Of a DNA stretch of 64,000 bases, positions 52,942-62,441 are shown one piece after another (positions within the stretch are counted from its first letter, which is position 1; each line of letters starts with the position of its first letter). Position numbers and translations under genes: made by a program. The DNA is taken from the NCBI RefSeq assembly GCF_002954685.1, contig NZ_MSCN01000001.1, positions 706,256 to 770,255 on the forward strand, written 5' to 3'. Under the pieces are notes generated by a model that was given only the letters and a program-made list of their open reading frames with translations, ran no database searches and was not told where the DNA came from. Source of the DNA: Polaribacter porphyrae. Lineage in GTDB: Bacteria > Bacteroidota > Bacteroidia > Flavobacteriales > Flavobacteriaceae.

Positions 52942-53865
52942 TTATTGTTGCTGTTGTTGCTGTTGTTGAACTTCATTCTTAAAAGGCCTAATATCTACAG
53001 AAACTTCTAAAGTGCTTTCACCAGAACCATAAATTACACCTTTTAAAGGAGGTACATCATAGTAATCTCTTCCATATGCTACAATAATATGTTGATTTTT
53101 AGGAATCTGATTGTTTGTTGGATCAAAATCTATCCAACCAAAATTAGGAATATAGACAGAAAACCAAGCGTGAGAAGCATCTGTACCAAATAATTTTTCT
53201 TTTCCAGGAGGAGGAAATGTTTCTATATATCCACTTACATATCTTGCTGGCATGCCAACAGAACGCAAACAAGCAATCGCAACTTGTGCAAAATCTTGAC
53301 AAACCCCTTTTTTTGCCTCCATAACTTCATCAATAGGTGTAGCTACAGAGCTAAAACTTGGGTCAAATTTAAATTCTGTAAAAATACGTTTCATTAATTC
53401 GTTAGTCGCTTCAAAAACAGAACGCTCTTTTCGGAATGAAATTTTGGCGTAATTATTTATTTTATCAGAAATTTTCTTAATAAACGCAGAATCCAATACA
53501 TACTGTGTAGCATCTATATTTTCTGGTGATAATACTTTTAATTTTAATAAAGCTTGTTCTAAAGTGATGCTTCTACAGGCTTCAGTAATTACTGCATTCT
53601 TTTGATGTTCAAAAGAACGTAAAACTTTACTTTTAGCAGTAACTACTAACTTTTTATGTTGTTTCTCAATAGAGAAATGTGTAACATTGTTCCCGAAAAA
53701 ATCAATATTTTCTTTAATTACAGTTGGTTTAGGTTCTATTTCTAATTCATAATCTAATAATTCCTGTCCATCAAAAGTTTTTGGTTTTAAATTCGCTAGA
53801 TTATAACAATAGGTTACATTGTTTGCATAATTATAAGTGGTTTTATGAACTACAGAAAAAATCAT
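52942..53865 (-). CDS. Transglutaminase-family protein of the ATP-grasp/alpha-E cluster
   Basis: This 307-residue protein has an N-terminal bacterial transglutaminase-like domain (IFSVVHKTTYNYANNVTYCY onward) and a transglutaminase/protease core with the Cys-His-Asp triad: KKGVCQDFAQVAIACL, then SHAWFSVYIPNFGWIDFDPT. It may act as a peptidase or amidase on a peptide product. Its C-terminus is a run of eight glutamines, coded by CAG/CAA, after NEVQ. The frame opens earlier at 53907, but that part overlaps the upstream gene; the Met of MIFSVVHKTTY is the natural start, and its ATG begins one base after the upstream stop. Confidence 0.9.
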   Translation of the reverse strand: MIFSVVHKTTYNYANNVTYCYNLANLKPKTFDGQELLDYELEIEPKPTVIKENIDFFGNNVTHFSIEKQHKKLVVTAKSKVLRSFEHQKNAVITEACRSITLEQALLKLKVLSPENIDATQYVLDSAFIKKISDKINNYAKISFRKERSVFEATNELMKRIFTEFKFDPSFSSVATPIDEVMEAKKGVCQDFAQVAIACLRSVGMPARYVSGYIETFPPPGKEKLFGTDASHAWFSVYIPNFGWIDFDPTNNQIPKNQHIIVAYGRDYYDVPPLKGVIYGSGESTLEVSVDIRPFKNEVQQQQQQQQ

Positions 53866-53866
53866 A

Positions 53867-56431
53867 TTACAATGTATAATTTTGATTAACCAATTGTATC
53901 TGCTCATCTGAATGATTAAAATACATATCTGTTAAAGATAATGATGTATTATGAATCAAATCACTTAAAGAAGCCAATAATTCCTCTAGTTCTGATCTTG
54001 TAAATGCGTTTTTATCAACTTTGGTTAAAGAACTTGCTTTTGCATTTTCAATAATTTTACAAGCTTTTAAAATAGCTATTTCAACAGATGTAGATGCAGT
54101 ATCATTTGTTCTTTTAGGAAGTTTAGAAATATCTCTTCGAATTCTATTCAATTGATATTTTAGAGATCTTGAATAAGAATCATCTAATAAAATAAGTTTA
54201 ATTACATTCTCAACATCTAAATAAGATCTAAAACTATATCTGTAAATATTCAAACTTTCATGACTATTTAAGAGTGATTCTAAAATTTCATATTCCACAT
54301 CTTCATCATAAGAAATCGTCAACAACGCTCTTGATTTATCAATAGTCATGATAGCTTGCTCCATTTGTAAACCTATAAAATAGAGGAGCAAACCTTGGTC
54401 CACTAATATACTTTCTTCAATTAAACCAATAAAGGCAATTAATTTAGTAATCATAGTATCTAATAACTTGGTAATTTTAGGTATATTTTGATGGTCTTCC
54501 TTATCAAAATCTTGCCAAACCTTTTGTAACATATCATATACACGCCACATATCTTTAGACCAAAGATTTCGTAAAGAATAGTAGGAATTTTTAAACGAAG
54601 AAAGTGCATGAGCTAAACTACCCATTTGAGTTTTATCAAACAAAACAATCGCAATTTCTTCTAAAGGATTTTCAATAGCTTTTTCTTTGTTTTTACCAGT
54701 AAAACCTGGGAAAATAGATGTTAAGTGTGTTATAGATTGGTATAAAATATGTAAACTTTCTGTGTCAGATTCTCGTTTATTGAATTCATAATTTGTTACT
54801 TGATTCAATACCATTCTAATATATCTAGCAGTTACTAATGTTCTTGCCAAATACCTACCAGACCAAAATAAGTTTTCTGCTGTATTACTTGGTAAATTTT
54901 CAATTCCTGAAAAATTATTTGCACTAGCATGATGCCAATGATAACGTTGTCTCTTTTTTAATGTATTATCAGTATTGTTAGTAACCCAAAAATCTTTACT
55001 AGTACCTCCTTTTTGGTTAGAAACTCGTATTTTTTTTCTATCAGATGCAACTCTTACTAAACCACCAGGCATTATACTAAAAGATTTCTCTTTTGCAACA
55101 GCAAAGGTTCTGCACATTACTTTTCTAGGTTCTAAACTATTTTCTGTAAAATTAGGAGCCGTTGAAAAAGATATTTTTTCTTGTGCTACATAACGATAAG
55201 GTTTTGCTAAAATTTCTTGTTTTAGCACTTCTATTTCTTCATCATTTAAAAATTCGCAGAAATAAATATGCTCTCTGTGTGTATTATCTATTGGTTTTAC
55301 AACAAACTTTTTAATGTTTTCTAAAACAAATTTTAGTTCTTTTTCTTGTCCACACCACCAAGATGCAATTTGTGGTAAAATTAAATCTTCTTTTAAGAAA
55401 TATTTGCAGACAGAATTCATAAATGGAATTAATCCTGGGTTTTCTAAAACGCCACTTCCAATAGGATTGATTATTGATACATTTTGTGCTCTAACTACAT
55501 TTAATAATCCTGCTACTCCTAAATAAGAATCGCCTTTCAATTCTAAAGGATCAGAATAGGCATCGTCAACACGTCTGTAAATTACATCAACCTGAATTAA
55601 ACCTTTAAGTGTTTTAACCCAAACTTTGTTTTCTCTTACTACCAAATCGTTTCCTTTTACTAAAGGATATCCTAAAAATGATGATAAATATGCATGTTCA
55701 AAATAGGTTTCATTATGTGGCCCAGGAGTTAAAATAACAATCGTTGGGTTTTCTTTATTTGTTGATGCAGAATTTATTAATAAATCATTTAAATCTTTAA
55801 AGAAACCAAAAGGTTGTTTTACATTGATTTCTTTAAAAAAATCAGGAACAACTTCGCGAACAGAAAAACGATTCTCCAAAGAATAACCCATTCCTGATGG
55901 TGTTTCAGTTCTGTCATTTACAACCCACATTCTTCCATCTGGACCTCTTGCTAAATCTGCAGAGTGAATTAATAATTGTTGTGTGGTTTTGTATTGTATT
56001 TGATGGCAAGGTCTCAAAAACCCTCTATGAGCAAAAATAATCTCTGAAGGCACAATACCATTTTTAATGAGTTCTTGTTTTCCGTAAATATCTTTTAATA
56101 CCAAATCTAAAAGATGTGCACGTTGTTGCAGCCCTTTTTCAATAGTTTTCCATTCTTTTTGGTCAATAATAAACGGAATTATGTTCAAGTTCCAAGGTCT
56201 ATTCAATCCATTAGGATCGTTATAAACATTATAAGTAACACCATTTTCGGCTAACAGCCAATCTAAATCATTTTGCCTTTTGTTTAATTCATCAATACCT
56301 AGTTTAGAAAAATTTGTTAATAATTTTTCCCAATTAGGATTGATGCTCATATCAGATTTTAAAACTTCGTCATAGTTTTCAAAATCCTTAAAATAATCAG
56401 TAAAAAAAGAGGTTATCGATGGTTTTATCAA
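53867..56431 (-). CDS. Fused circularly permuted ATP-grasp and alpha-E protein
   Basis: This 854-residue protein joins a circularly permuted type 2 ATP-grasp domain (about 80-490) to an alpha-E helical domain (about 510-830). ATP-grasp blocks are VVNDRTETPSGMGYSLENRF, PGPHNETYFEHAYLSSFLGY, VIYRRVDDAYSDPLELKGDS and AQEKISFSTAPNFTENSLEP. The alpha-E domain starts at LPSNTAENLFWSGRYLARTL. Where the separate ATP-grasp protein downstream has KPVDESGGYGISIG, this one has KPIDNTHREHIYFCEF, so the glycine-rich loop is missing. It should be a ligase forming amide bonds, or a degenerate partner of the other one. Genes on both sides are within six bases. Confidence 0.9.
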   Translation of the reverse strand: MIKPSITSFFTDYFKDFENYDEVLKSDMSINPNWEKLLTNFSKLGIDELNKRQNDLDWLLAENGVTYNVYNDPNGLNRPWNLNIIPFIIDQKEWKTIEKGLQQRAHLLDLVLKDIYGKQELIKNGIVPSEIIFAHRGFLRPCHQIQYKTTQQLLIHSADLARGPDGRMWVVNDRTETPSGMGYSLENRFSVREVVPDFFKEINVKQPFGFFKDLNDLLINSASTNKENPTIVILTPGPHNETYFEHAYLSSFLGYPLVKGNDLVVRENKVWVKTLKGLIQVDVIYRRVDDAYSDPLELKGDSYLGVAGLLNVVRAQNVSIINPIGSGVLENPGLIPFMNSVCKYFLKEDLILPQIASWWCGQEKELKFVLENIKKFVVKPIDNTHREHIYFCEFLNDEEIEVLKQEILAKPYRYVAQEKISFSTAPNFTENSLEPRKVMCRTFAVAKEKSFSIMPGGLVRVASDRKKIRVSNQKGGTSKDFWVTNNTDNTLKKRQRYHWHHASANNFSGIENLPSNTAENLFWSGRYLARTLVTARYIRMVLNQVTNYEFNKRESDTESLHILYQSITHLTSIFPGFTGKNKEKAIENPLEEIAIVLFDKTQMGSLAHALSSFKNSYYSLRNLWSKDMWRVYDMLQKVWQDFDKEDHQNIPKITKLLDTMITKLIAFIGLIEESILVDQGLLLYFIGLQMEQAIMTIDKSRALLTISYDEDVEYEILESLLNSHESLNIYRYSFRSYLDVENVIKLILLDDSYSRSLKYQLNRIRRDISKLPKRTNDTASTSVEIAILKACKIIENAKASSLTKVDKNAFTRSELEELLASLSDLIHNTSLSLTDMYFNHSDEQIQLVNQNYTL

Positions 56432-56436
56432 TTGAA

Positions 56437-59400
56437 TTATTTTTTAAGACGCAAATCTAAAGTATTTGGATATTCTGGGTTCACAGGAATCTCTTTAAAA
56501 CTAAATTTTTTTGAACTTCCTTGTTTTTCCATACTTCTAGTAACATTTTCAGTATTTGTTTTTTTCTTCTTTTTCTTTTTTTCTGGCTCTATTTCTCCTT
56601 GTGTGTGTCCAAAATCCCAAAAACGATTAATTCTTCTAGATTCTGCTTCATAACTATTTACAGGATAGGTTTCGTAAGATCTACCTCCAGGATGTGCTAC
56701 AAAATAAGTACAGCCACCAATTGAACGTTTATTCCAAGTATCTATAATGTCAAAAGTTAAAGGTGTATCTACACCAATTGTTGGGTGTAAAGCCGAGTAT
56801 GGATTCCAAGCTTTATAACGCACACCAGCAACATATTCTCCATGAACTCCAGTACTTTTTAATTGCGCTTTTACGCCATTACAAGTTAATGAATATCTTT
56901 CTTCTGTAAAGTTAGTCACTTTTACTTGTAATCTTTCTAATGATGAATCTACATATCTTGCAGTTCCACCACCAGTCATTTCTTCACCCAAAACATTCCA
57001 TGGTTCAATTCCTGCACGTAATTCTAAATGGATGTTGTTAATATCAACCATACCATATAAAGGAAAACGAAATTCAAAAAACGGATCAAACCAATCTTCT
57101 TTAAATTTGTAACCTGCTTTATTTAGTTGATTTACAATATCTTTAATATCTTCTCTAACAAAATGTTCTATCAAAAATTTATCGTGTAATTCTGTCCCCC
57201 ATCTAACAAGGTTGTGTTCGTAAGGTTTTTTCCAAAACCAAGAAACTAAAGTTCTTACCAATAAGTTTTGCATCAAACTCATTTGAGCGTGTGGAGGCAT
57301 ATCAAAGCCTCGTAATTCTAAAATTCCCAATCTTCCTGATGATGAATCTGGTGAATATAATTTATCGATACAAAACTCTGCTCTGTGCGTATTTCCTGTT
57401 AAATCTGTCAATAAATGACGAAACAATCTATCTGTTAACCAAAAAGGAACTTCACCATCTTTAGGAATTTGACTAAAAGCAATTTCTAATTCGTACAAAC
57501 TATCATGTCTGGCTTCATCAACTCTTGGAGCTTGACTTGTTGGCCCAATAAAAGAACCTGAAAACAAATAAGATAATCCTGGATGATGTTGCCAAAAAGT
57601 GAGTAAACTTCTTAACAAACTTGGTTTACGCAACAAAGGACTGTCTTTTGGAGAAACACCACCTAAAGTAACATGATTTCCACCTCCAGTTCCTGTATGT
57701 TTGCCATCTAGCATAAATTTTTCTGTACCTAGTCTCGATTTTTTTGCTTCTTCATAAATAGTAAATGTTGTATCTTTTAAATCTTTCCAACTTTTAGATG
57801 GATGCACATTTACCTCAATTACACCTGGATCTGGGGTAATTTTCATCGATTCTAAACGATTATCGTGAGGTGGTCCATAACCTTCTAAAACAACAGGAAT
57901 TTGCAATGCTTTGGCTGTAGCTTCAATTGAAGCTAATAAATCTAAATAAAATTCAGCGTTGTCTAATGGAGGTAAAAATAAATGCAGTTTCCCTTCTCTA
58001 ATTTCTGAACAAATAGCAGTTCTCACAAAATAATTAGGCATATTTTTAGGAACACCATTTTCTAAAAAGTCAGTATATCTTTTAGAAACAATTTGCCTAA
58101 AACTTGGCAAACGTTTCTTTTTAGAAAATAAATCGGGTTCGTAAATAGGGAAAAGTTCGTGTTCTGGTTTTTGTGCTAAACTATTTAAAGGCAAACGTAA
58201 ACCAACAGGAGAATTTCCGGGTGTTAAATAAATATGATTTCTTCTAAATGTCCATTCACTGCTAAACCATTTTCCTTCAGTTTTATTTAATGGTAAAACA
58301 TAACCTACAGCTTTAGAAGTTCCGTTTTCCAAGATTTCTGCAATTTTTTGTTCAGCTAGAGAGCTGTTTTTATCTTCTAAAGGATTGTAATCAATAGGTA
58401 GATTCCCTTTTTCATACAGCATCAAAAACGCATCTTCATAAGTTGGTTTTATATGATTTGAAGTGATGCCTAGATATTGTGTTAATGTTTCTAAAAATAA
58501 AATATCTGCATTTTCTGATAGTGAAACCTCTTTACCAACAGCTGCCAGTAAATCTTGATTAAACCATATTTTTCTACCATCTTTTCGCCAACATAATTCT
58601 ATAGACCATCTTGGTAAAGGTTCTCCTGGATACCATTTTCCTTGAGCGTGATGTAAAAAGCCACCTTCGCTAAATTTGTCTAAAAAGCGTTTAGATAAGT
58701 CTGAAGCTAATTTTCTCTTGTGTTCACCATCTGCAGCAGTGTTCCATTCTTCGCCTTCCATATCATCAATAGAAACAAAAGTTGGTTCACCACCCATTGT
58801 TAAACGAACATCATTTTTTTGCAGTTCTTTTTCAACCTTTTTCCCTAATTTATCAATAGCTTTCCATTGCTCTTGTGTATAAGGTTTTGTAACTCTTGGC
58901 GATTCAAAAATTCGTTTTACAGAGTTTTCGAATTCAAATGTAGTTTCACAAACATCAGAAAGTCCAAAAACAGGTGCAGCACTTTCAAAAGAAGGTGTAC
59001 ACGCTAATGGAATATGACCTTCACCTGCTAATAGACCAGAAGTGGCATCAAAACCAATCCAACCAGCTCCAGGAATATAAACTTCTGCCCAAGCGTGTAA
59101 ATCTGTAAAATCTTCTGCAGGTCCAGAAGGTCCATCTAAAGATTGTTCATCAGATTTTAATTGTACTAAATATCCTGAAACAAAACGTGCTCCAAAACCC
59201 AAATGACGTAAGGTTTGCACAAATAACCAAGCATAATCTCTACAAGAACCATTTTTTTGACCTAAAGTTTCTTCGCATGTTTGTACACCAGGTTCCATAC
59301 GAATATTATAATTTAAATATTCATAAATTTTTCTATTGATGTCAATCAGAAAATAAATAGTTTTACGAGGTGTCATATCTAAAGACGCTACAAAACCCTC

Positions 59401-59781
59401 TAATAAAGAACCTTTTTCAGTAACTTCTAAATAGGGAAGTAGTTCCTTTTTTATAGTATTATTATATTCAAAAGGGAACTCTTCTGCAGATTCTTCCACA
59501 AAAAAATCAAACGGATTTATGGTTTTTAAATCTGCTATAATTTCTACATCAATAGAAAGTTCTGTTGTTTTATCAGGAAAAACAACTCTTGCTAAATAAT
59601 TTCCAAAGGGATCTTGTTGCCAGTTAAAAAAATGATTTTCTGGTTGAATCTTTAAAGAATATGATTCTATTGGTGTTCTAGAATGTGGGGCAGGTCTTAA
59701 TCTAAAAATATGTGGAGAGAGTTTTACTGAACGATCATATTTATATTTCGTCTTGTGTGAAATTACAATTTTTAGTGCCAT
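56437..59781 (-). CDS. Transglutaminase-DUF2126 large protein of the ATP-grasp/alpha-E cluster
   Basis: This 1114-residue protein has an N-terminal transglutaminase module (about 1-300: SHKTKYKYDRSVKLSPHIFR, QKNGSCRDYAWLFVQTLRHL with the Cys, DLHAWAEVYIPGAGWIGFDA with His and Asp) and then the long DUF2126 domain (about 325-1080), beginning RLTMGGEPTFVSIDDMEGEE. DUF2126 has glutamate-cysteine-ligase-like character in some predictions and may be another amide-bond-forming domain. The end has a lysine run (EPEKKKKKKKTN). It is the first gene of the minus-strand arm, divergent from the second ATP-grasp gene. Confidence 0.9.
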   Translation of the reverse strand: MALKIVISHKTKYKYDRSVKLSPHIFRLRPAPHSRTPIESYSLKIQPENHFFNWQQDPFGNYLARVVFPDKTTELSIDVEIIADLKTINPFDFFVEESAEEFPFEYNNTIKKELLPYLEVTEKGSLLEGFVASLDMTPRKTIYFLIDINRKIYEYLNYNIRMEPGVQTCEETLGQKNGSCRDYAWLFVQTLRHLGFGARFVSGYLVQLKSDEQSLDGPSGPAEDFTDLHAWAEVYIPGAGWIGFDATSGLLAGEGHIPLACTPSFESAAPVFGLSDVCETTFEFENSVKRIFESPRVTKPYTQEQWKAIDKLGKKVEKELQKNDVRLTMGGEPTFVSIDDMEGEEWNTAADGEHKRKLASDLSKRFLDKFSEGGFLHHAQGKWYPGEPLPRWSIELCWRKDGRKIWFNQDLLAAVGKEVSLSENADILFLETLTQYLGITSNHIKPTYEDAFLMLYEKGNLPIDYNPLEDKNSSLAEQKIAEILENGTSKAVGYVLPLNKTEGKWFSSEWTFRRNHIYLTPGNSPVGLRLPLNSLAQKPEHELFPIYEPDLFSKKKRLPSFRQIVSKRYTDFLENGVPKNMPNYFVRTAICSEIREGKLHLFLPPLDNAEFYLDLLASIEATAKALQIPVVLEGYGPPHDNRLESMKITPDPGVIEVNVHPSKSWKDLKDTTFTIYEEAKKSRLGTEKFMLDGKHTGTGGGNHVTLGGVSPKDSPLLRKPSLLRSLLTFWQHHPGLSYLFSGSFIGPTSQAPRVDEARHDSLYELEIAFSQIPKDGEVPFWLTDRLFRHLLTDLTGNTHRAEFCIDKLYSPDSSSGRLGILELRGFDMPPHAQMSLMQNLLVRTLVSWFWKKPYEHNLVRWGTELHDKFLIEHFVREDIKDIVNQLNKAGYKFKEDWFDPFFEFRFPLYGMVDINNIHLELRAGIEPWNVLGEEMTGGGTARYVDSSLERLQVKVTNFTEERYSLTCNGVKAQLKSTGVHGEYVAGVRYKAWNPYSALHPTIGVDTPLTFDIIDTWNKRSIGGCTYFVAHPGGRSYETYPVNSYEAESRRINRFWDFGHTQGEIEPEKKKKKKKTNTENVTRSMEKQGSSKKFSFKEIPVNPEYPNTLDLRLKK

Positions 59782-59965
59782 AAATGCTTCTTTAAATAAA
59801 GTTGTCTTGTATGTGTGAAATTACTAAAACCGTTACAAATATTACAAAATAAATCTCATATTTTAGCAATTATTGTATTTTTAATAAAAAACAATTTTTA
59901 GTAAAAAAAAATCATGATTTTATTGAAAACAATAAAAATAATCTAGTTTTTACGCTAAAACACAC

Positions 59966-61480
59966 GTGTTTGTTAAAAAATATTTTATTAAATTTACACA
60001 AAAAGTATTCGATTTGAAAGCACCAACTAATTTACCTATCTTTTCTTCTTACGAATTTGATTCAAGATTTTATGATGAAATTTTTACAGACAATAATGAA
60101 GTAAGGCAAGTATACGAAACCTTGTTCAACTTATTCAGTGAATATTCTGTAGATGATTTTGCAAATTTGAACGACAAAGCAAAAGATGCTTTTTTTAATC
60201 AAGGAATAACTTTTCAGGTATATGGAGACAAAGAAACTAAAGAAAAAATATTTCCTTTTGATTTATTTCCAAGAATTATTGGCAATAAAGAATGGTGTAA
60301 AATAGAAAAAGGTGCATTACAACGAAGTAAAGCACTAAATGAATTTTTATGGGATTTATACCACGACCAAAAAATAATCAAAGATAATATTGTCCCTGTT
60401 GAATTGATAAACTCCTCTGTAAATTTCTTGAAACAAATGAAAGGTTTTAATCCTCCAGGTGGAATTTATAACCACGTTTCAGGTACAGATTTAATCAAAC
60501 ATTCAGATGGAGATTACTATGTTTTAGAAGACAATATTAGATGTCCTTCTGGAGTGAGTTATGTTGTTGGGAATAGAGATGCTTTAAAAAGGACTTTGTT
60601 TGGAGTTTTTAATCATTATCAATCGTATAATGTATCAGATTATGGTCAAAATTTATTAGAGATTATAGAATCAGTAAAACCCAAAGGAGTAGATATTCCT
60701 AAATGTGTAGTGTTAACTCCAGGCGTATATAATTCAGCCTATTACGAACATTCTTTTTTGGCAAAACAAATGGGAGTAGAATTAGTAGAAGGACGAGATT
60801 TGTTTATAGAAAATGATTTTGTTTACATGAAAACCATTAAAGGTTTAGAAAGAGTAGATGTTATTTACAGACGTGTAGATGACTTATTTATAGATCCTTT
60901 AGAATTCAAAAAAGATTCTTTACTAGGTGTACCTGGTTTGTTTAAATGTTATATGAAAGGGAAAGTATGTTTGGTAAATGCACCAGGAACAGGAGTTGCT
61001 GATGACAAAGCCATTTATACCTATATGCCACAAATTATCAAATATTATTTAGATGAAGAACCTATTTTAAATAATGTATACACGTATCATTGTAGTAGAC
61101 CAGAAGAGTTAAAATATGTTTTAGAAAATGTAGATAAATTGGTTGTTAAACCTGTGGATGAATCTGGTGGTTATGGAATTTCAATCGGTAATAAACTTAC
61201 TAAAGAAGAAATAGAAAAAGTAAAAGCAACAATAAAAGATGACCCAAGAAAATATATTGCACAGCCTATAATGTCGCTTTCTACACATGCTACTTATATA
61301 GAAGAAGAAAACTCTTTTGAGCCAAGACATGTAGATTTAAGAACCTTTACATTGTTAGGAAAAGATAAAAGTTTTGTTTTAAAGGGTGGTTTGACAAGAG
61401 TTGCATTAAAAAAAGGGAATTTGGTTGTGAATTCATCACAAGGAGGAGGATCTAAAGATACTTGGGTATTAAAAAAATAA
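59966..61480 (+). CDS. Circularly permuted type 2 ATP-grasp protein (separate)
   Basis: This 504-residue protein is a circularly permuted ATP-grasp ligase: VLEDNIRCPSGVSYVVGNRD, TPGVYNSAYYEHSFLAKQMG, VIYRRVDDLFIDPLEFKKDS, VKPVDESGGYGISIGNKLTK (intact glycine loop) and GGLTRVALKKGNLVVNSSQG. It should form amide bonds using ATP. The frame opens at GTG 59966 (MFVKKYFIKFTQ); a TTG at 60014 (KAPTNLPIFSSYEF) is another possible start, because a TAAATTTA box lies just before it at 59989-59996. No ATG is available near the N-terminus. The alpha-E gene follows after nine bases. Confidence 0.88.
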   Translation: MFVKKYFIKFTQKVFDLKAPTNLPIFSSYEFDSRFYDEIFTDNNEVRQVYETLFNLFSEYSVDDFANLNDKAKDAFFNQGITFQVYGDKETKEKIFPFDLFPRIIGNKEWCKIEKGALQRSKALNEFLWDLYHDQKIIKDNIVPVELINSSVNFLKQMKGFNPPGGIYNHVSGTDLIKHSDGDYYVLEDNIRCPSGVSYVVGNRDALKRTLFGVFNHYQSYNVSDYGQNLLEIIESVKPKGVDIPKCVVLTPGVYNSAYYEHSFLAKQMGVELVEGRDLFIENDFVYMKTIKGLERVDVIYRRVDDLFIDPLEFKKDSLLGVPGLFKCYMKGKVCLVNAPGTGVADDKAIYTYMPQIIKYYLDEEPILNNVYTYHCSRPEELKYVLENVDKLVVKPVDESGGYGISIGNKLTKEEIEKVKATIKDDPRKYIAQPIMSLSTHATYIEEENSFEPRHVDLRTFTLLGKDKSFVLKGGLTRVALKKGNLVVNSSQGGGSKDTWVLKK

Positions 61481-61489
61481 AATAATTTT

Positions 61490-62440
61490 ATGTTAGCAAG
61501 AGTAGCCAATAATTTATTTTGGATGGGGCGTTATTTAGAGCGTTCAGAACATATAGCAAGGTATATGAATGTCAATTATTTTTCGTCATTAGATGCTCCT
61601 AGTGAGTTATCTCAATCAAGACAATTTGTATTACGTTCTATGTTATTTGTTGCAGATGAAGAAGAGCTTAAAGTAGGCAAAGAATTAGATGAGAGAAAAG
61701 TATTGTTTGATATTGGTTTGAATCCAGAAAAGCAATTTTCTATTTTATCTTCTATCCAAAATGCACAACAAAATGCAAATGGAGCTAGAGATTTGATTTC
61801 TACTGAATTATACGAATCTATAAATACTTTAAATAGAACTGTAAAAAACTACGATAAAGATCGTTTTGTAAAAAATGGTTTGTTTGATTTCACAACGATG
61901 ATTACAGCTAATGTAGCGTCTTTAAGAACAAAAATAAGAGGAACACTTTTACACGATGAAGTATATGCCATCATAATGTTAGGAATTTATATAGAAAGAG
62001 CTAACCAGGTTATAAGAATCATCAATTCTAAATATAACGATGCTTTAGTAGAAAAAGTAAATTCAGGAGCTTCTGTAACAACAAGTTATGAGTGGACTAC
62101 TTTATTAAAATGTGTACAAACCTATGATATGATGCGTAGATATTACAGAAAAATACCTACAAGCAATACTGTATTAGATTTTTTGATTTTAAATCCTGTA
62201 TGTCCACGATCTATAATGAACTCTTTAAACAATATTTTATATTATATCAGTTTTTTATCGAAAGAAGAAATTCCTCATAAAGATACAGCTGCATTTTTAA
62301 TAGGTAAATTAAAATACGAACATCAGTATAAAACAATTGAAGATGTACAAGGAGGTTTAAAGACCTTTATCGAAAAATTAGTAGAAGATTTATCTTTGGT
62401 AGGTGAGAAGATGGATAAAGATTACTTTAGTTTGTATTAG
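61490..62440 (+). CDS. Alpha-E domain protein (DUF403)
   Basis: This 316-residue all-helical protein begins MLARVANNLFWMGRYLERSE, the alpha-E signature, with ERAEHIAR-like residues (here ERSEHIARYMNV) that recur as IERANQVIRIINS at about 167. The family always travels with circularly permuted ATP-grasp and transglutaminase proteins and may present or bind the substrate. Usually a transglutaminase gene comes next, but here aroB is convergent and ends two bases away; the transglutaminase role may be filled by the opposite arm. Confidence 0.9.
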   Translation: MLARVANNLFWMGRYLERSEHIARYMNVNYFSSLDAPSELSQSRQFVLRSMLFVADEEELKVGKELDERKVLFDIGLNPEKQFSILSSIQNAQQNANGARDLISTELYESINTLNRTVKNYDKDRFVKNGLFDFTTMITANVASLRTKIRGTLLHDEVYAIIMLGIYIERANQVIRIINSKYNDALVEKVNSGASVTTSYEWTTLLKCVQTYDMMRRYYRKIPTSNTVLDFLILNPVCPRSIMNSLNNILYYISFLSKEEIPHKDTAAFLIGKLKYEHQYKTIEDVQGGLKTFIEKLVEDLSLVGEKMDKDYFSLY

Positions 62441-62441
62441 T

